Positions 16,403-24,723 of a stretch of DNA of 64,000 bases are shown here, one piece after another. The notes under the pieces are model-generated. The model ran no database searches. It was not told where the DNA came from and worked only from the letters and a program-made list of their open reading frames with translations. The translations under genes were made by a program, and so were the position numbers. The stretch covers positions 124,001 through 188,000 of the forward strand of contig NZ_CP143867.1 in NCBI RefSeq assembly GCF_036416795.1, given 5' to 3'. How positions within the stretch are numbered: position 1 is the first letter of the stretch; every line of letters starts with the position of its first letter. This DNA comes from Bacteroides sp. MSB163. GTDB taxonomy: Bacteria > Bacteroidota > Bacteroidia > Bacteroidales > Bacteroidaceae.

Positions 16403-17463
16403 TATTTAATCGTTATCATCGTTGCCCCGAAACCATATTCCTGGAAAGAGGCATCCTGATGCCGGAAAGTAGAATATTTACGTTTCAGTTCATCCAGCAA
16501 CGCTTTACGAAGTACACCGTCACCTTTTCCGTGGATAAAGACAATACGCTGTTCACGTTTATTCTTATACAGTTCCAGCACCTCACGGAATTTATCCAGC
16601 TGATAATTCAGTATCTCACTGTTGCTCATTCCATGAGTATCATCCAGCAATTCACCAATATGAAGGTCTATCTCAATAATGCCGCTTTGTCCGCCACGTT
16701 TCACGATCGGCTGAGATTTGGGTTTGTCCGCCACTGTTTTCTGAAGCAAAGCTGATTGCAATTCTTCAGCAGAAACATACACTTGTTTAGCGGGAACATC
16801 ATCCTTTACTATATCGTAAATCAATGCAGGCGTTTCAAAGAACTCTGACTCCTGGAATGTATGCAATTTATAGAACTTCACCGTATCAATACGTAATTCC
16901 ACGCTTACTGCCGGTTTCATAGCAAACGAACGCCCTTCCTTAAAAGCAATAAATTGCACAGCTACGTGTTCACGATCATTCAATTCTGCTTTTTCAAATT
17001 CTTCCAGCAAGAATTTTGTATTCGGCTCCACTACTCCATTGGAACGGACCTCCCATGCTTTTCCTTCGGCACAGAGATAGGTATAATACAAATAATAGTT
17101 ACTGTCATTCACCAGATAAGCTTCAAAAGGAGTCGTGCTGACTGCTTTGATATCTTCCGGAACAAAAGCCAGAAAAACATTCAGCACATCCCCACCACGC
17201 ATTTCCGGCTGACGAAAAGCAGAAACTTGAGGCTTAGACAAATGTCCCATTTCTTTTTCTTCCTGTACAGGATGGGAAATGGAAGATTGTACCGGTCTCG
17301 TCATATTATAATCATCCGTATCAATCACCACACACTCACGTATGGGCATCGGGATATCAAATCCATCGGCATCTTCTACCAACACAATATCCTTTCCCCG
17401 AAATCCCGTCACAATACCGCCCCCGATCTCATTCAGAAAGCGTACTTTATCACCTATTTTCAT
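16402..17463 (-). CDS. DUF2027 protein with C-terminal Smr domain
   Basis: A 353-residue cytoplasmic protein. The N-terminal about 60 residues (IGDKVRFLNEIGGGIVTGF) form a small beta-barrel like that of MutS2-associated proteins; the middle is DUF2027. The C-terminal Smr domain (about 265-353) shows IDLHIGELL and the conserved IVFIHGKGDGVLRKAL motif. Smr domains are nucleases acting on branched DNA or on stalled-ribosome mRNA. Which applies here is not known. It is divergent from queA with a 125-bp gap. Confidence 0.88.
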   Translation of the reverse strand: MKIGDKVRFLNEIGGGIVTGFRGKDIVLVEDADGFDIPMPIRECVVIDTDDYNMTRPVQSSISHPVQEEKEMGHLSKPQVSAFRQPEMRGGDVLNVFLAFVPEDIKAVSTTPFEAYLVNDSNYYLYYTYLCAEGKAWEVRSNGVVEPNTKFLLEEFEKAELNDREHVAVQFIAFKEGRSFAMKPAVSVELRIDTVKFYKLHTFQESEFFETPALIYDIVKDDVPAKQVYVSAEELQSALLQKTVADKPKSQPIVKRGGQSGIIEIDLHIGELLDDTHGMSNSEILNYQLDKFREVLELYKNKREQRIVFIHGKGDGVLRKALLDELKRKYSTFRHQDASFQEYGFGATMITIK

Positions 17464-17583
17464 CTTCTTTCTATTTAAGTATTTGACGAATTAGAATTTA
17501 CGATTGAAGTTCGAAAGCCCAATCGCTCTACAAAGATACGGCAACTCAATAAAAAAAGATAGAAAAAAGAGAATAAATATCCG

Positions 17584-17591
17584 TACCTTTG
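17584..17591 (+). promoter_or_regulatory. -7 box of queA
   Basis: TACCTTTG fits TAnnTTTG. It overlaps an in-frame TTG (17589) that could be mistaken for the queA start; the box makes the ATG at 17613 the real one. Confidence 0.6.
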
Positions 17592-17612
17592 CAGCCCGTA
17601 AAGAAGTTTATC

Positions 17613-18842
17613 ATGAAAGAAGATCCAAAACATATCCGCATCAGTGAATTTAACTATCCGTTACCGGATGAACGTATCGCAAAATTCCCCCTACCTGTGC
17701 GCGATCAGTCCAAACTCCTGGTCTACCGCCATGGTGAAGTATCCGAAGACCGCTTTACTTCACTTCCCTCCTATCTCCCAACGGGAAGTCTGATGATATT
17801 CAATAATACAAAAGTGATACAGGCACGCCTGCACTTCCGTAAAGAAACCGGCGCTCTCATTGAGGTCTTTTGCCTGGAACCGATTGGACCGAACGATTAT
17901 GCGCTTAACTTCCAACAAACTGAACATGCCGCCTGGCTTTGTATGATCGGTAATCTGAAGAAGTGGAAAGAAGGTACGCTGAAACGGGAAATGACTGTAA
18001 AAGAGCAACCGATTACTTTGACTGCTACCCGTGGTAAATGCCACGGCACCAGCCATTGGGTAGATTTCCGTTGGGATAATCCGGAGATAACTTTTGCTGA
18101 TATCCTCGAAGTATTCGGCGAACTTCCCATTCCGCCTTATCTGAATCGGGATACACAGGAAAGTGATAAAGAAACTTATCAGACTGTTTATTCTAAAATA
18201 AAAGGTTCAGTAGCCGCTCCTACTGCCGGACTACACTTTACCCCCCGTGTACTGGATGCTCTGAAAGAAAAAGGTATTGATCTCGAAGAACTGACTTTAC
18301 ACGTAGGTGCAGGTACTTTCAAACCCGTTAAAAGTGAAGAGATTGAAGGGCACGAAATGCATACGGAATATATTTCCGTGTCATGCGGAACCATTGAAAA
18401 GCTGATTGCACACAATGGAAAAGCAATTGCAGTAGGTACTACCTCCGTACGAACACTGGAAAGCCTTTACCATATCGGCGTTACCCTGCTGAAAAATCCG
18501 GATGCAACGGAAGAAGAGCTTCATGTGCATCAATGGCAACCTTATGAAACAGCTGAAGAAGCTGCAAACATCACATCTGTAAAAGCTCTGCAAGCTATAC
18601 TTGACTATCTGAACCGTCACGATATGGAAGCCCTGCATACCAGCACGCAGATCATTATTGCACCGGGATACGACTACAAGATTGTATGTGCCATGGTCAC
18701 TAATTTCCATCAACCGCAAAGTACATTGCTATTACTTGTTTCAGCTTTTGTAAAAGGCAACTGGCGCAAGATATATGACTTCGCATTAGGTCACGACTTC
18801 CGTTTTCTGAGTTATGGAGATTCTTCATTATTAATACCGTAA
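17613..18842 (+). CDS. queA: S-adenosylmethionine:tRNA ribosyltransferase-isomerase (QueA)
   Basis: Transfers and isomerises the ribose of S-adenosylmethionine onto 7-aminomethyl-7-deazaguanine in tRNA, giving epoxyqueuosine. The 409-residue product shows the family blocks FNYPLPDERIAKFPLPVRDQ near the N-terminus, NNTKVIQARL, AAPTAGLHFTP, LHVGAGTFKPV and MVTNFHQPQSTLLLLVSAF. It is longer than the roughly 350 residues of the E. coli enzyme, as is common in Bacteroidetes. A frame extended to a TTG at 17589 is rejected because that codon lies in the promoter. The Nudix gene follows 4 bp after the stop. Confidence 0.93.
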   Translation: MKEDPKHIRISEFNYPLPDERIAKFPLPVRDQSKLLVYRHGEVSEDRFTSLPSYLPTGSLMIFNNTKVIQARLHFRKETGALIEVFCLEPIGPNDYALNFQQTEHAAWLCMIGNLKKWKEGTLKREMTVKEQPITLTATRGKCHGTSHWVDFRWDNPEITFADILEVFGELPIPPYLNRDTQESDKETYQTVYSKIKGSVAAPTAGLHFTPRVLDALKEKGIDLEELTLHVGAGTFKPVKSEEIEGHEMHTEYISVSCGTIEKLIAHNGKAIAVGTTSVRTLESLYHIGVTLLKNPDATEEELHVHQWQPYETAEEAANITSVKALQAILDYLNRHDMEALHTSTQIIIAPGYDYKIVCAMVTNFHQPQSTLLLLVSAFVKGNWRKIYDFALGHDFRFLSYGDSSLLIP

Positions 18843-18846
18843 AATT

Positions 18847-19353
18847 ATGAACAGCGATAACAACCAAGAAATGTTTCCTATTGTCGACGAACAAGGAAAT
18901 ATCACAGGTGCCGCTACACGTGGCGAATGCCACAGTGGTAGCAGACTCTTGCATCCGGTCATTCACCTTCACGTTTTTAATTCCAAAGGCGAACTGTATA
19001 TGCAGAAACGTCCCGAATGGAAAGATATTCAGCCGGGAAAGTGGGATACTTCCGTAGGAGGACATGTAGACCTGGGCGAAAGTGTAGAAATGGCATTGAA
19101 GCGCGAAGTACGGGAAGAGTTAGGCATCACCGACTTTACTCCCGAAACCATTACAAGTTACGTTTTTGAATCCGCACGCGAGAAAGAGCTTGTCTTTGTA
19201 CACAAAACGGTTTACGACGGCGAGATACAACCAAGCGATGAATTGGACGGTGGTCGTTTCTGGACCATAGAGGAGATTAAAGAGAATATGGGGAAAGGTG
19301 TGTTTACACCGAACTTTGAGGGGGAGATAGAGAAAGTAATCGAACCACTTTAA
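18847..19353 (+). CDS. Nudix hydrolase
   Basis: Hydrolyses a nucleoside diphosphate linked to another group, with a divalent metal. The 168 residues contain a full Nudix box at 71-93 (GGHVDLGES ... REVREELGI). The overall sequence (FPIVDEQGNITGAATRGECH) resembles the isopentenyl-diphosphate-isomerase-like/YfcD branch, but the substrate cannot be fixed from sequence. It is cotranscribed with queA (4-bp gap). Confidence 0.9.
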   Translation: MNSDNNQEMFPIVDEQGNITGAATRGECHSGSRLLHPVIHLHVFNSKGELYMQKRPEWKDIQPGKWDTSVGGHVDLGESVEMALKREVREELGITDFTPETITSYVFESAREKELVFVHKTVYDGEIQPSDELDGGRFWTIEEIKENMGKGVFTPNFEGEIEKVIEPL

Positions 19354-19452
19354 CCTTGATACTAACTGAAATTATGCAGAACTTTATAAAAACATCTATT
19401 TAAAATAATCCTATTAATCTGCAACTTCTAAATAAAAAATCCCCCTAAACAC

Positions 19453-19483
19453 TTGACATCGCTTCCTCGATATCGTATATTTG
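19453..19483 (+). promoter_or_regulatory. promoter of the putative small RNA
   Basis: TTGACA begins at 19453; 20 bp separate its TTG from TATATTTG at 19476-19483, a good Bacteroides -7 box. No protein-coding gene follows on this strand; a terminator comes about 40 bp downstream. Confidence 0.6.
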
Positions 19484-19488
19484 TATCG

Positions 19489-19557
19489 GTAAATCTATTT
19501 AAGATTCAATTTTAAATTAGTATAAACGGAGAGGCATCGCTTCTCCGTTCTTTTTTT
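19489..19557 (+). ncRNA. putative small RNA of about 65-70 nt
   Basis: A promoter (19453-19483) is followed within 75 bp by a strong intrinsic terminator (19525-19557) with no reading frame between. The predicted transcript has an AU-rich single-stranded 5' part (about 35 nt) and a 3' hairpin ending in a U run, the usual design of a trans-acting small RNA. It matches no RNA family that I recognise. It could instead be the 3' end of the queA-Nudix transcript with a fortuitous promoter. Confidence 0.55.
19525..19557 (+). terminator. intrinsic terminator of the small RNA
   Basis: AACGGAGA (19525-19532) pairs perfectly with TCTCCGTT (19542-19549) over a 9-nt loop and is followed by C and seven T residues. 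Confidence 0.88.
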
Positions 19558-19578
19558 ATATCTACTGTCCCCATTTGA

Positions 19579-19701
19579 AATGCCACATGTCAGTTCCCCG
19601 AATGCCACACCTCAGTGGGTCAAATGCTACACCTCAACAGGTGAGATGGCTGGCATTTAGGTTGTTGAGGTGTGGCATTCGGATTACTGAGGTGTGGCAT
19701 T
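19579..19701. repeat. 22-bp-spaced array, three AATGCCACA words then three inverted
   Basis: AATGCYACA starts at 19579, 19601 and 19623. Inverted words start at 19649 (degenerate, GCTGGCATT), 19671 and 19693 (both TGTGGCATT). All steps within a block are exactly 22 bp. The conserved unit is about 15 bp, AATGCCACACCTCAG. The two blocks can form a long cruciform or RNA stem. It stands between the putative small RNA and the gene remnant at 19880. Confidence 0.9.
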
Positions 19702-19720
19702 TCGGTTATTCAGCCCTGCG

Positions 19721-19818
19721 AAACGGATGATGCATTCGGGGCAAACGGATGATGTGTTCGGGGTAAACAGATGATGCGTTTGAGGTAAACAGATGATGCG
19801 TTTGAGGTAAACAGACGG
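19721..19818 (+). repeat. 22-bp tandem repeats, AAACRGATGATG-type, about 4.5 copies
   Basis: Units start at 19721, 19743, 19765, 19787 and 19809, each 22 bp. The third and fourth are identical; the others differ at a few positions, and the last is cut short. The repeats run directly into the 3' end of the truncated ATPase frame at 19880-20054. Twenty-two is not a multiple of three, so this is not a protein repeat. Confidence 0.92.
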
Positions 19819-19879
19819 TCTGTCCGAAAGCAAAAACGGGAAGTTTGAGCCTCCCGTCTGTTAATCTTACGTAAATCTG

Positions 19880-20054
19880 CTCTTGACAAAAAAGCAAAGT
19901 TGTCCGCTACTATCTGACGGATAAGAAATGTTTTCCCTACACGACGACCATAGACCGCTACAAACTCCGACCTATTGGAACTGACGTATTCCCTTAAGGC
20001 TTCCAATTCCTTTTTACGTCCTATCAACTTTACGTTCATCGCTCTTTCCTCCAT
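19880..20054 (-). pseudogene. N-terminal remnant of an AAA ATPase (DUF234-type)
   Basis: About 55 residues match the start of the common Bacteroides ATP-binding proteins that run to about 400-500 residues: MNVKLIGRKKELEALREY, then FVAVYGRRVGKTFLIRQ, a Walker A region. One Arg usually seen in GRRRVGKT is missing. After about residue 58 the similarity stops; the frame continues without homology into the 22-bp repeats. The Walker B part and the DUF234 domain are absent. An ATG at 20039 is the likely original start. Confidence 0.7.
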
Positions 20055-20061
20055 TTATAAC

Positions 20062-20097
20062 TTGCGCAAACACCAATTTTTACCCCCGTTTGCGCAA
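20062..20097. repeat. 10-bp perfect inverted repeat upstream of the ATPase remnant
   Basis: TTGCGCAAAC (20062-20071) and GTTTGCGCAA (20088-20097) face each other over 16 bp, and each contains the palindrome TTGCGCAA. The position, just before the remnant's start, suggests an old operator. Confidence 0.5.
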
Positions 20098-20124
20098 ATT
20101 ATGATTCCATCGGCTACGTTAATC

Positions 20125-20163
20125 AAAAAAAGTCCCGCCTTTCTCTTCCGGAAAAGCGGGACT
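20125..20163 (-). terminator. intrinsic terminator of glmM
   Basis: Read on the minus strand: AGTCCCGC, a 17-nt loop, GCGGGACT, then a run of seven T residues overlapping the stem end. It lies 23 bp after the glmM stop. Confidence 0.88.
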
Positions 20164-20185
20164 TGTCATTATCGTTTAATTCAGC

Positions 20186-21574
20186 TTACTTCGCCAAATC
20201 TTCAATCACCTTCATTATCTTCTGACCGATTTCTTCAGCCGCTTCCACTGTGGAAGCTTCACTATACACGCGGATAATCGGCTCAGTATTGCTTTTGCGC
20301 AAGTGTACCCACTTATCGGCAAAGTCTATTTTTACTCCATCGATGTCATTGATTTCTTCATCCTTATAAAGCTCTTTCACTTTAGCCAGAATAGCATCCA
20401 CATCCGTTTCGGGAGTCAGGTCTACACGGTTCTTTGCCATGAAGTATGACGGATAAGTTGCACGAAGTTCACTTACTTTCTTGCCTTCATGTGCCAGATG
20501 GCTCAGGAACAAGGCAATACCTACCAAAGCATCGCGACCGTAATGACTTTCCGGATAAATAACTCCACCATTGCCTTCACCACCGATTACAGCGCCTACT
20601 TCCTTCATTTTAGTGGTTACGTTCACTTCGCCCACAGCAGAAGCAAAGTATTCCTTACCGTACTTACGGGTTACATCGCGCAACGCACGTGTAGAACTCA
20701 AGTTAGAAACCGTATTGCCCGGAGTATGCTTCAACACATAGTCAGCCACACTTACCAGCGTATATTCTTCACCATACATCTTTCCATCTTCGCAAATCAT
20801 TGCCAGACGGTCCACATCAGGGTCAACAACAAAAGCCACATCCGCCTTACCACCCTTCATCAGGTTCATTATGTCACCCAGGTTCTTTTCAAGCGGTTCA
20901 GGATTGTGTTGGAAGTCACCTGTCGGCTCACAGTAGAGCTTCTCTATATGCTGCACACCCAGTTGTTTCAACAATTCCGGCAGAATGATACCACCCACAG
21001 AGTTTACACAATCAATAGCCACGCGGAAATTCGCTTTTCTGATAGCTTCTACATCTACCAGGTTGAGCGCCAGCACACTATCTATATGTTTTTGATTATA
21101 AGTCAGATCCTTGCGATACGAGCCCAGATGGTCTACATCAGCAAAATCAAATTCTTCTGCCTCAGCAATACGAAGTACTTCATTGCCTTCGGCAGCATTC
21201 AGAAATTCACCACGTTCATTCAGCAATTTCAGAGCGTTCCATTGTTTGGGGTTGTGCGATGCTGTCAGGATAATACCGCCACTGGCACCTTCCATAGTTA
21301 CAGCCAATTCAGTAGTCGGAGTGGAAGCCAGATCAATGTCGATTACATCCCAGCCCATGCCCATCAGAGTACCTACTACTACATTCTTCACCATTTCACC
21401 CGAAATACGGGCGTCGCGTCCTACTACAATTTTGTTGCTTTTTACCGTGCACGTTTTGCGAATAAGTGTGGCATACGCTGATGTGAATTTCACAATGTCA
21501 AGCGGATTCAAGCCCACACCCGCTCTTCCGCCGATGGTTCCGCGGATTCCAGAGATAGATTTGATTAGAGTCAT
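20186..21574 (-). CDS. glmM: phosphoglucosamine mutase
   Basis: Converts glucosamine-6-phosphate to glucosamine-1-phosphate for peptidoglycan and LPS precursors. The 462 residues carry the phosphohexomutase signature TASHNP with active-site Ser106, the metal loop DPDVDRLA, the sugar-binding GGEGNGGVI and the C-terminal phosphate loop RKSNTEPIIRVY. The N-terminus IKSISGIRGTIGG is typical of the Bacteroidetes enzyme. Phosphomannomutase or phosphoglucomutase activity cannot be fully excluded. It follows the DUF4827 gene by 37 bp, with the DHH phosphoesterase further upstream. Confidence 0.88.
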   Translation of the reverse strand: MTLIKSISGIRGTIGGRAGVGLNPLDIVKFTSAYATLIRKTCTVKSNKIVVGRDARISGEMVKNVVVGTLMGMGWDVIDIDLASTPTTELAVTMEGASGGIILTASHNPKQWNALKLLNERGEFLNAAEGNEVLRIAEAEEFDFADVDHLGSYRKDLTYNQKHIDSVLALNLVDVEAIRKANFRVAIDCVNSVGGIILPELLKQLGVQHIEKLYCEPTGDFQHNPEPLEKNLGDIMNLMKGGKADVAFVVDPDVDRLAMICEDGKMYGEEYTLVSVADYVLKHTPGNTVSNLSSTRALRDVTRKYGKEYFASAVGEVNVTTKMKEVGAVIGGEGNGGVIYPESHYGRDALVGIALFLSHLAHEGKKVSELRATYPSYFMAKNRVDLTPETDVDAILAKVKELYKDEEINDIDGVKIDFADKWVHLRKSNTEPIIRVYSEASTVEAAEEIGQKIMKVIEDLAK

Positions 21575-21611
21575 TAGGTTAATGATTTAAAGATTGTTGG
21601 TTATACTATAG

Positions 21612-22208
21612 TTATTTATAGATTTGATATTTCTGAATATAGTAATAATAAGGGTATACAGATTGCATAGCTGAGCTATGTCCCATTTTAGAAGGAACAA
21701 TCAGTTTAACGCACGCACCATCACGCACATAATCCAACGGCACTAGCCAACCGGCAGGGACAGCAGGACCATAATAATTGAGCATAAATCCCTGTGTAAA
21801 CTGGCCGGCAATAGAGGAGCTTGTTACTCTATAGTTAAATTCATCGACTACCTCTGCATAACCCAGATTAGATACTGTTGTCACTTTATCCATAAGGCTA
21901 TATTCTGAGAAACGAACCAATATCTGGTCGTTCGGCTTTACGGTATCGGCCAAATTAGTAGAACCTTTGTTTACGATATTCATATATACACCGCTGGCAA
22001 GCTGCACATACTCATTCTCCTTTGTAGTCGAGTCGTTTCTGTAAAATTCAGTCTGAGATATAACAGTGATACTACTGTCCCGTATAAATGCCTTTATAGC
22101 ATCTTTTTCGTCCTCCAGCATTTCTGCATAAGTCTTGGTATTATCACAAGCCTGGAAAGCCAATCCACATGCCAGCAAGGACAAAAAGAATAATGTAAGT
22201 TTCTTCAT
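21612..22208 (-). CDS. DUF4827 lipoprotein
   Basis: A 198-residue product with a lipoprotein signal peptide (lipobox AFQAC, Cys20) and the DUF4827 core (KTYAEMLEDEKDAIKAFIRD, then NDQILVRFSEYSLM). The C-terminal half, with VPAGWLVPLDYVRDGACVKLIVPSKMG, resembles an FKBP-type fold; some relatives are described as peptidyl-prolyl-isomerase-like. Function is unknown. It has its own promoter and probably shares a transcript with glmM. Confidence 0.85.
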   Translation of the reverse strand: MKKLTLFFLSLLACGLAFQACDNTKTYAEMLEDEKDAIKAFIRDSSITVISQTEFYRNDSTTKENEYVQLASGVYMNIVNKGSTNLADTVKPNDQILVRFSEYSLMDKVTTVSNLGYAEVVDEFNYRVTSSSIAGQFTQGFMLNYYGPAVPAGWLVPLDYVRDGACVKLIVPSKMGHSSAMQSVYPYYYYIQKYQIYK

Positions 22209-22232
22209 TATCTGTTATTTAGTAATTCCGTA

Positions 22233-22240
22233 CAAAAGTA
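22233..22240 (-). promoter_or_regulatory. -7 box of the DUF4827-glmM unit
   Basis: On the minus strand TACTTTTG fits TAnnTTTG, 24 bp upstream of the ATG at 22208. Confidence 0.55.
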
Positions 22241-22311
22241 TTCGATTTCGTTGAAAGTTGAAAGCTCTACAAGGAAAGTTCGTATCTTTTAACCTTTGTG
22301 CCCCTCTTTTT

Positions 22312-23349
22312 TTATCCTTTCGCATTGAGTAAAGGCTTAAACTTCTCTAAAGCACGCTCCAAAACTTTCTTTGCTTCATCCATTGTACCATAGAATTCAC
22401 CGCCGGAAGCATTCAAATGTCCACCTCCATTGAAGAATTCGGCAGCCAATTGATTACAGGGAAATGTGCCTACCGAACGCAACGAAACTTTAATCATTGG
22501 CTTCTCCGTATCTTCACGCAGGAAACAGGAAAACACCACATCCTTTATACTCAGAGGAATATTTACAAACCCTTCACTGTCACCCCGGATATAATCAAAG
22601 CGTCCCTGTTCGTTTCTGGTCAACGAAATCAAGGCTGCATGATAATCAGGATACACCTTCATCTGCGAAAGCACATATCCCATCAACCGCAAACGGCTCT
22701 CAGAATAAGTATTATAAACTTTCCTGTAAATATCATCTTTATCGATGCCCTTGGAAAGCAACTCGCTGATGATAAAATAGATTTCCCGGTTATTGGAATT
22801 ATAGGTAAAGCCACCCGTATCGGTCATCATACCGGTATAAATACACTCTGCTCCTGCTTTGGTAATTTCATTGAAATAACCCATACGGCATATCAGACGG
22901 AACACCAGTTCGGAAGTGGAAGATATATTCGGATGTGAAATTGTAATATCACAAAATTCTTCAGGATACAGATGATGGTCTATCAATATCTTTTTCCCTT
23001 TTGCTGCCTTTACGGCATCTGCCATTGCATCAATACGACTCAAAGCGTTAAAATCCAAACAACAGATTATTTCGGCCTCAGATATCAGCTTATCGGCAAA
23101 TTCTTTGTAGTGATCGTAAAGTAACACATCTTTGCTGCCCGGCATCCATCTCAGAAAATCGGGAAAGGCATTCGGCACAATGACATTTGCCACCTTATCC
23201 TGCGAATTGAGGAAATGCCACAAACCCAATGAAGAGCCTATGGCATCGCCGTCCGGCGCTACATGGGCAACAATAACAATTCTCTCCGCATGCCCCATCC
23301 ACCTGGCAAAACGGTCTATCTTAGCTTGTTCGATTACTTTAGTCAACAT
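22312..23349 (-). CDS. DHH-family phosphoesterase (NrnA-like)
   Basis: A 345-residue enzyme of the NrnA/RecJ-like superfamily, which degrades very short RNAs or dephosphorylates pAp or cyclic-dinucleotide products. The DHH domain shows HVAPDGDAIGSSLGL (about 29-43), LDFNA and the signature DHH at about 125-127, using two Mn ions. The DHHA1 C-terminus has FNGGGHLNASGG. The length fits NrnA. Which of the known activities applies is not visible. Confidence 0.9.
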   Translation of the reverse strand: MLTKVIEQAKIDRFARWMGHAERIVIVAHVAPDGDAIGSSLGLWHFLNSQDKVANVIVPNAFPDFLRWMPGSKDVLLYDHYKEFADKLISEAEIICCLDFNALSRIDAMADAVKAAKGKKILIDHHLYPEEFCDITISHPNISSTSELVFRLICRMGYFNEITKAGAECIYTGMMTDTGGFTYNSNNREIYFIISELLSKGIDKDDIYRKVYNTYSESRLRLMGYVLSQMKVYPDYHAALISLTRNEQGRFDYIRGDSEGFVNIPLSIKDVVFSCFLREDTEKPMIKVSLRSVGTFPCNQLAAEFFNGGGHLNASGGEFYGTMDEAKKVLERALEKFKPLLNAKG

Positions 23350-23417
23350 ACGCTTAATCTATGATTTACAAACAGACGGCTGGAGTGCCCCCATTCATCT
23401 ATAACAATTTGAAGCGA

Positions 23418-23425
23418 CAAAAGTA
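23418..23425 (-). promoter_or_regulatory. -7 box of the DHH phosphoesterase gene
   Basis: TACTTTTG on the minus strand, 68 bp upstream of the ATG at 23349. Confidence 0.55.
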
Positions 23426-23467
23426 CGAAAAAGTTCGGGAGTTGAGGGAAAGTAGTGCAGGTTTTAT

Positions 23468-24655
23468 TTAGTCCTTGCCCACAGACTTATTTCCCGGAGT
23501 TTTTTCATGCTCTTCGTAGCCGGCAAGATTATATAGAACTGGGATAGTACTGTTTCCAACACGATAGATACCGAATTTAAAGTAATAACCTTCTTCGTCA
23601 TTGCGCCCTATTAATATCTCTTCCTTATTTACAATATGTTTCTTAACTTCTTTTCCAGCCTGCTGATAGGACATAATCACATCCAGAAGACCGGGCTTCA
23701 GAATGGTCTCCTTCTCTTTCCCGTACAGAGTCCAGTCAATATCCACCCGGAAGGTTATCCAACAATCTTTCGGAAAGGAATCAAACGGCATTTTGTAGGC
23801 TATTGTCGAAGCTTTATAAGTGGAGGTTACGGGCTTCATAATCTCTGCCTTGTCCGGGTTTACATTACAACGGTCGGTTTTATCGGTCAGCCATTTGCGG
23901 TCTGAGTTGGCTTTAATATAGAAATAGCCTTGTGAAAAGCCGAAAGCAAGAGGTGGATAGCCACCTTGCTCAATCAGCCAGCCATTAGGTTTTCCGGCTT
24001 TATAGATTGTATCTCCTTTGGAATTGATTTTAGTTATTTTGTCATGGGCTATATTCTTCTTGAAAACCATCCTCTTTTCCAATTCAAGGAATTCTTCAAC
24101 GCTAAGTCTCATCACCTTACCGTCAGGATCGGAAACAAGTGTACGACTCGGCATGCCATGCCATTGTGCAAAAATGGTAGACACATCCTTGTCCAGAGTC
24201 CGTGGAATATAAACAGAGAATGTATAACTCATGGATGAACCTTGCGGACAACTACCTTTACCATAGTGGTATACAGTCTTCATTTTCTGTGCATTGAGGT
24301 ACTCAACTGCCGGATAATTGCGGAAATCATCGGCAACAGCATAGCAATAGCACAATTCGGCACGGCCTTTGGTTTCTCCCTGGGCATAGCCTTCCAAAGT
24401 ATTGTCTTCCTGTTTCAGCTCGAAGCGATAAGAAGGTTTGCCTTGAAAAGGACGGGAATAATCCAACTGAATGGTATGGGGTTTATTTGTACCGACGGCC
24501 ACCCAACGCCCGTCAATAATCTGATTTGTACGGGCTGAATCAGCCTGCACATTTACGCGTTCTTTCAGGGGTGTTAAGTTATCTGACTGTGCACGGACCG
24601 GACTTGCTGTTACCAAAGACAAAAGACAAAGGGGGATTAATACTGTGGTTTTCAT
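23468..24655 (-). CDS. heparin lyase I (polysaccharide lyase family 13)
   Basis: Cleaves heparin by beta-elimination at sulfated iduronate, leaving a 4,5-unsaturated uronate. The 395 residues have a signal peptide (ending VRAQ) and blocks close to the characterised B. thetaiotaomicron PL13 enzyme: RVNVQADSAR, IIDGRWVAVGTNKPH, KTVYHYGKGSCPQGSS, IFAQWHGMP with catalytic His166, and GYYFKFGIYRVGNST. No lipobox is seen, so it is probably periplasmic. It is the second gene of a two-gene minus-strand unit behind the sulfatase at 24724 and shares that gene's regulated promoter. Confidence 0.95.
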   Translation of the reverse strand: MKTTVLIPLCLLSLVTASPVRAQSDNLTPLKERVNVQADSARTNQIIDGRWVAVGTNKPHTIQLDYSRPFQGKPSYRFELKQEDNTLEGYAQGETKGRAELCYCYAVADDFRNYPAVEYLNAQKMKTVYHYGKGSCPQGSSMSYTFSVYIPRTLDKDVSTIFAQWHGMPSRTLVSDPDGKVMRLSVEEFLELEKRMVFKKNIAHDKITKINSKGDTIYKAGKPNGWLIEQGGYPPLAFGFSQGYFYIKANSDRKWLTDKTDRCNVNPDKAEIMKPVTSTYKASTIAYKMPFDSFPKDCWITFRVDIDWTLYGKEKETILKPGLLDVIMSYQQAGKEVKKHIVNKEEILIGRNDEEGYYFKFGIYRVGNSTIPVLYNLAGYEEHEKTPGNKSVGKD

Positions 24656-24723
24656 TCTTTATTGATGTTTAATAATGTATACGAATCAAGAGTTAGATGG
24701 AGTTTATTTAACTTCTTCAACTT

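Noticed and set aside
17589..17612. TTG start for queA, eight codons upstream
   Set aside because: The TTG is part of the -7 box TACCTTTG, so it would not be transcribed; the ATG at 17613 fits the family N-terminus.
19579..19818. Possible CRISPR array
   Set aside because: The period is 22 bp with words of 9-15 bp, half the units are inverted, and fillers of 7-13 bp are too short to be spacers. No cas genes are present.
20489..21481. 330-codon frame antisense to glmM
   Set aside because: It mirrors a well-supported housekeeping gene; the product is rich in His, Gln and Ser with no domain, as expected from the reverse frame of a coding region.
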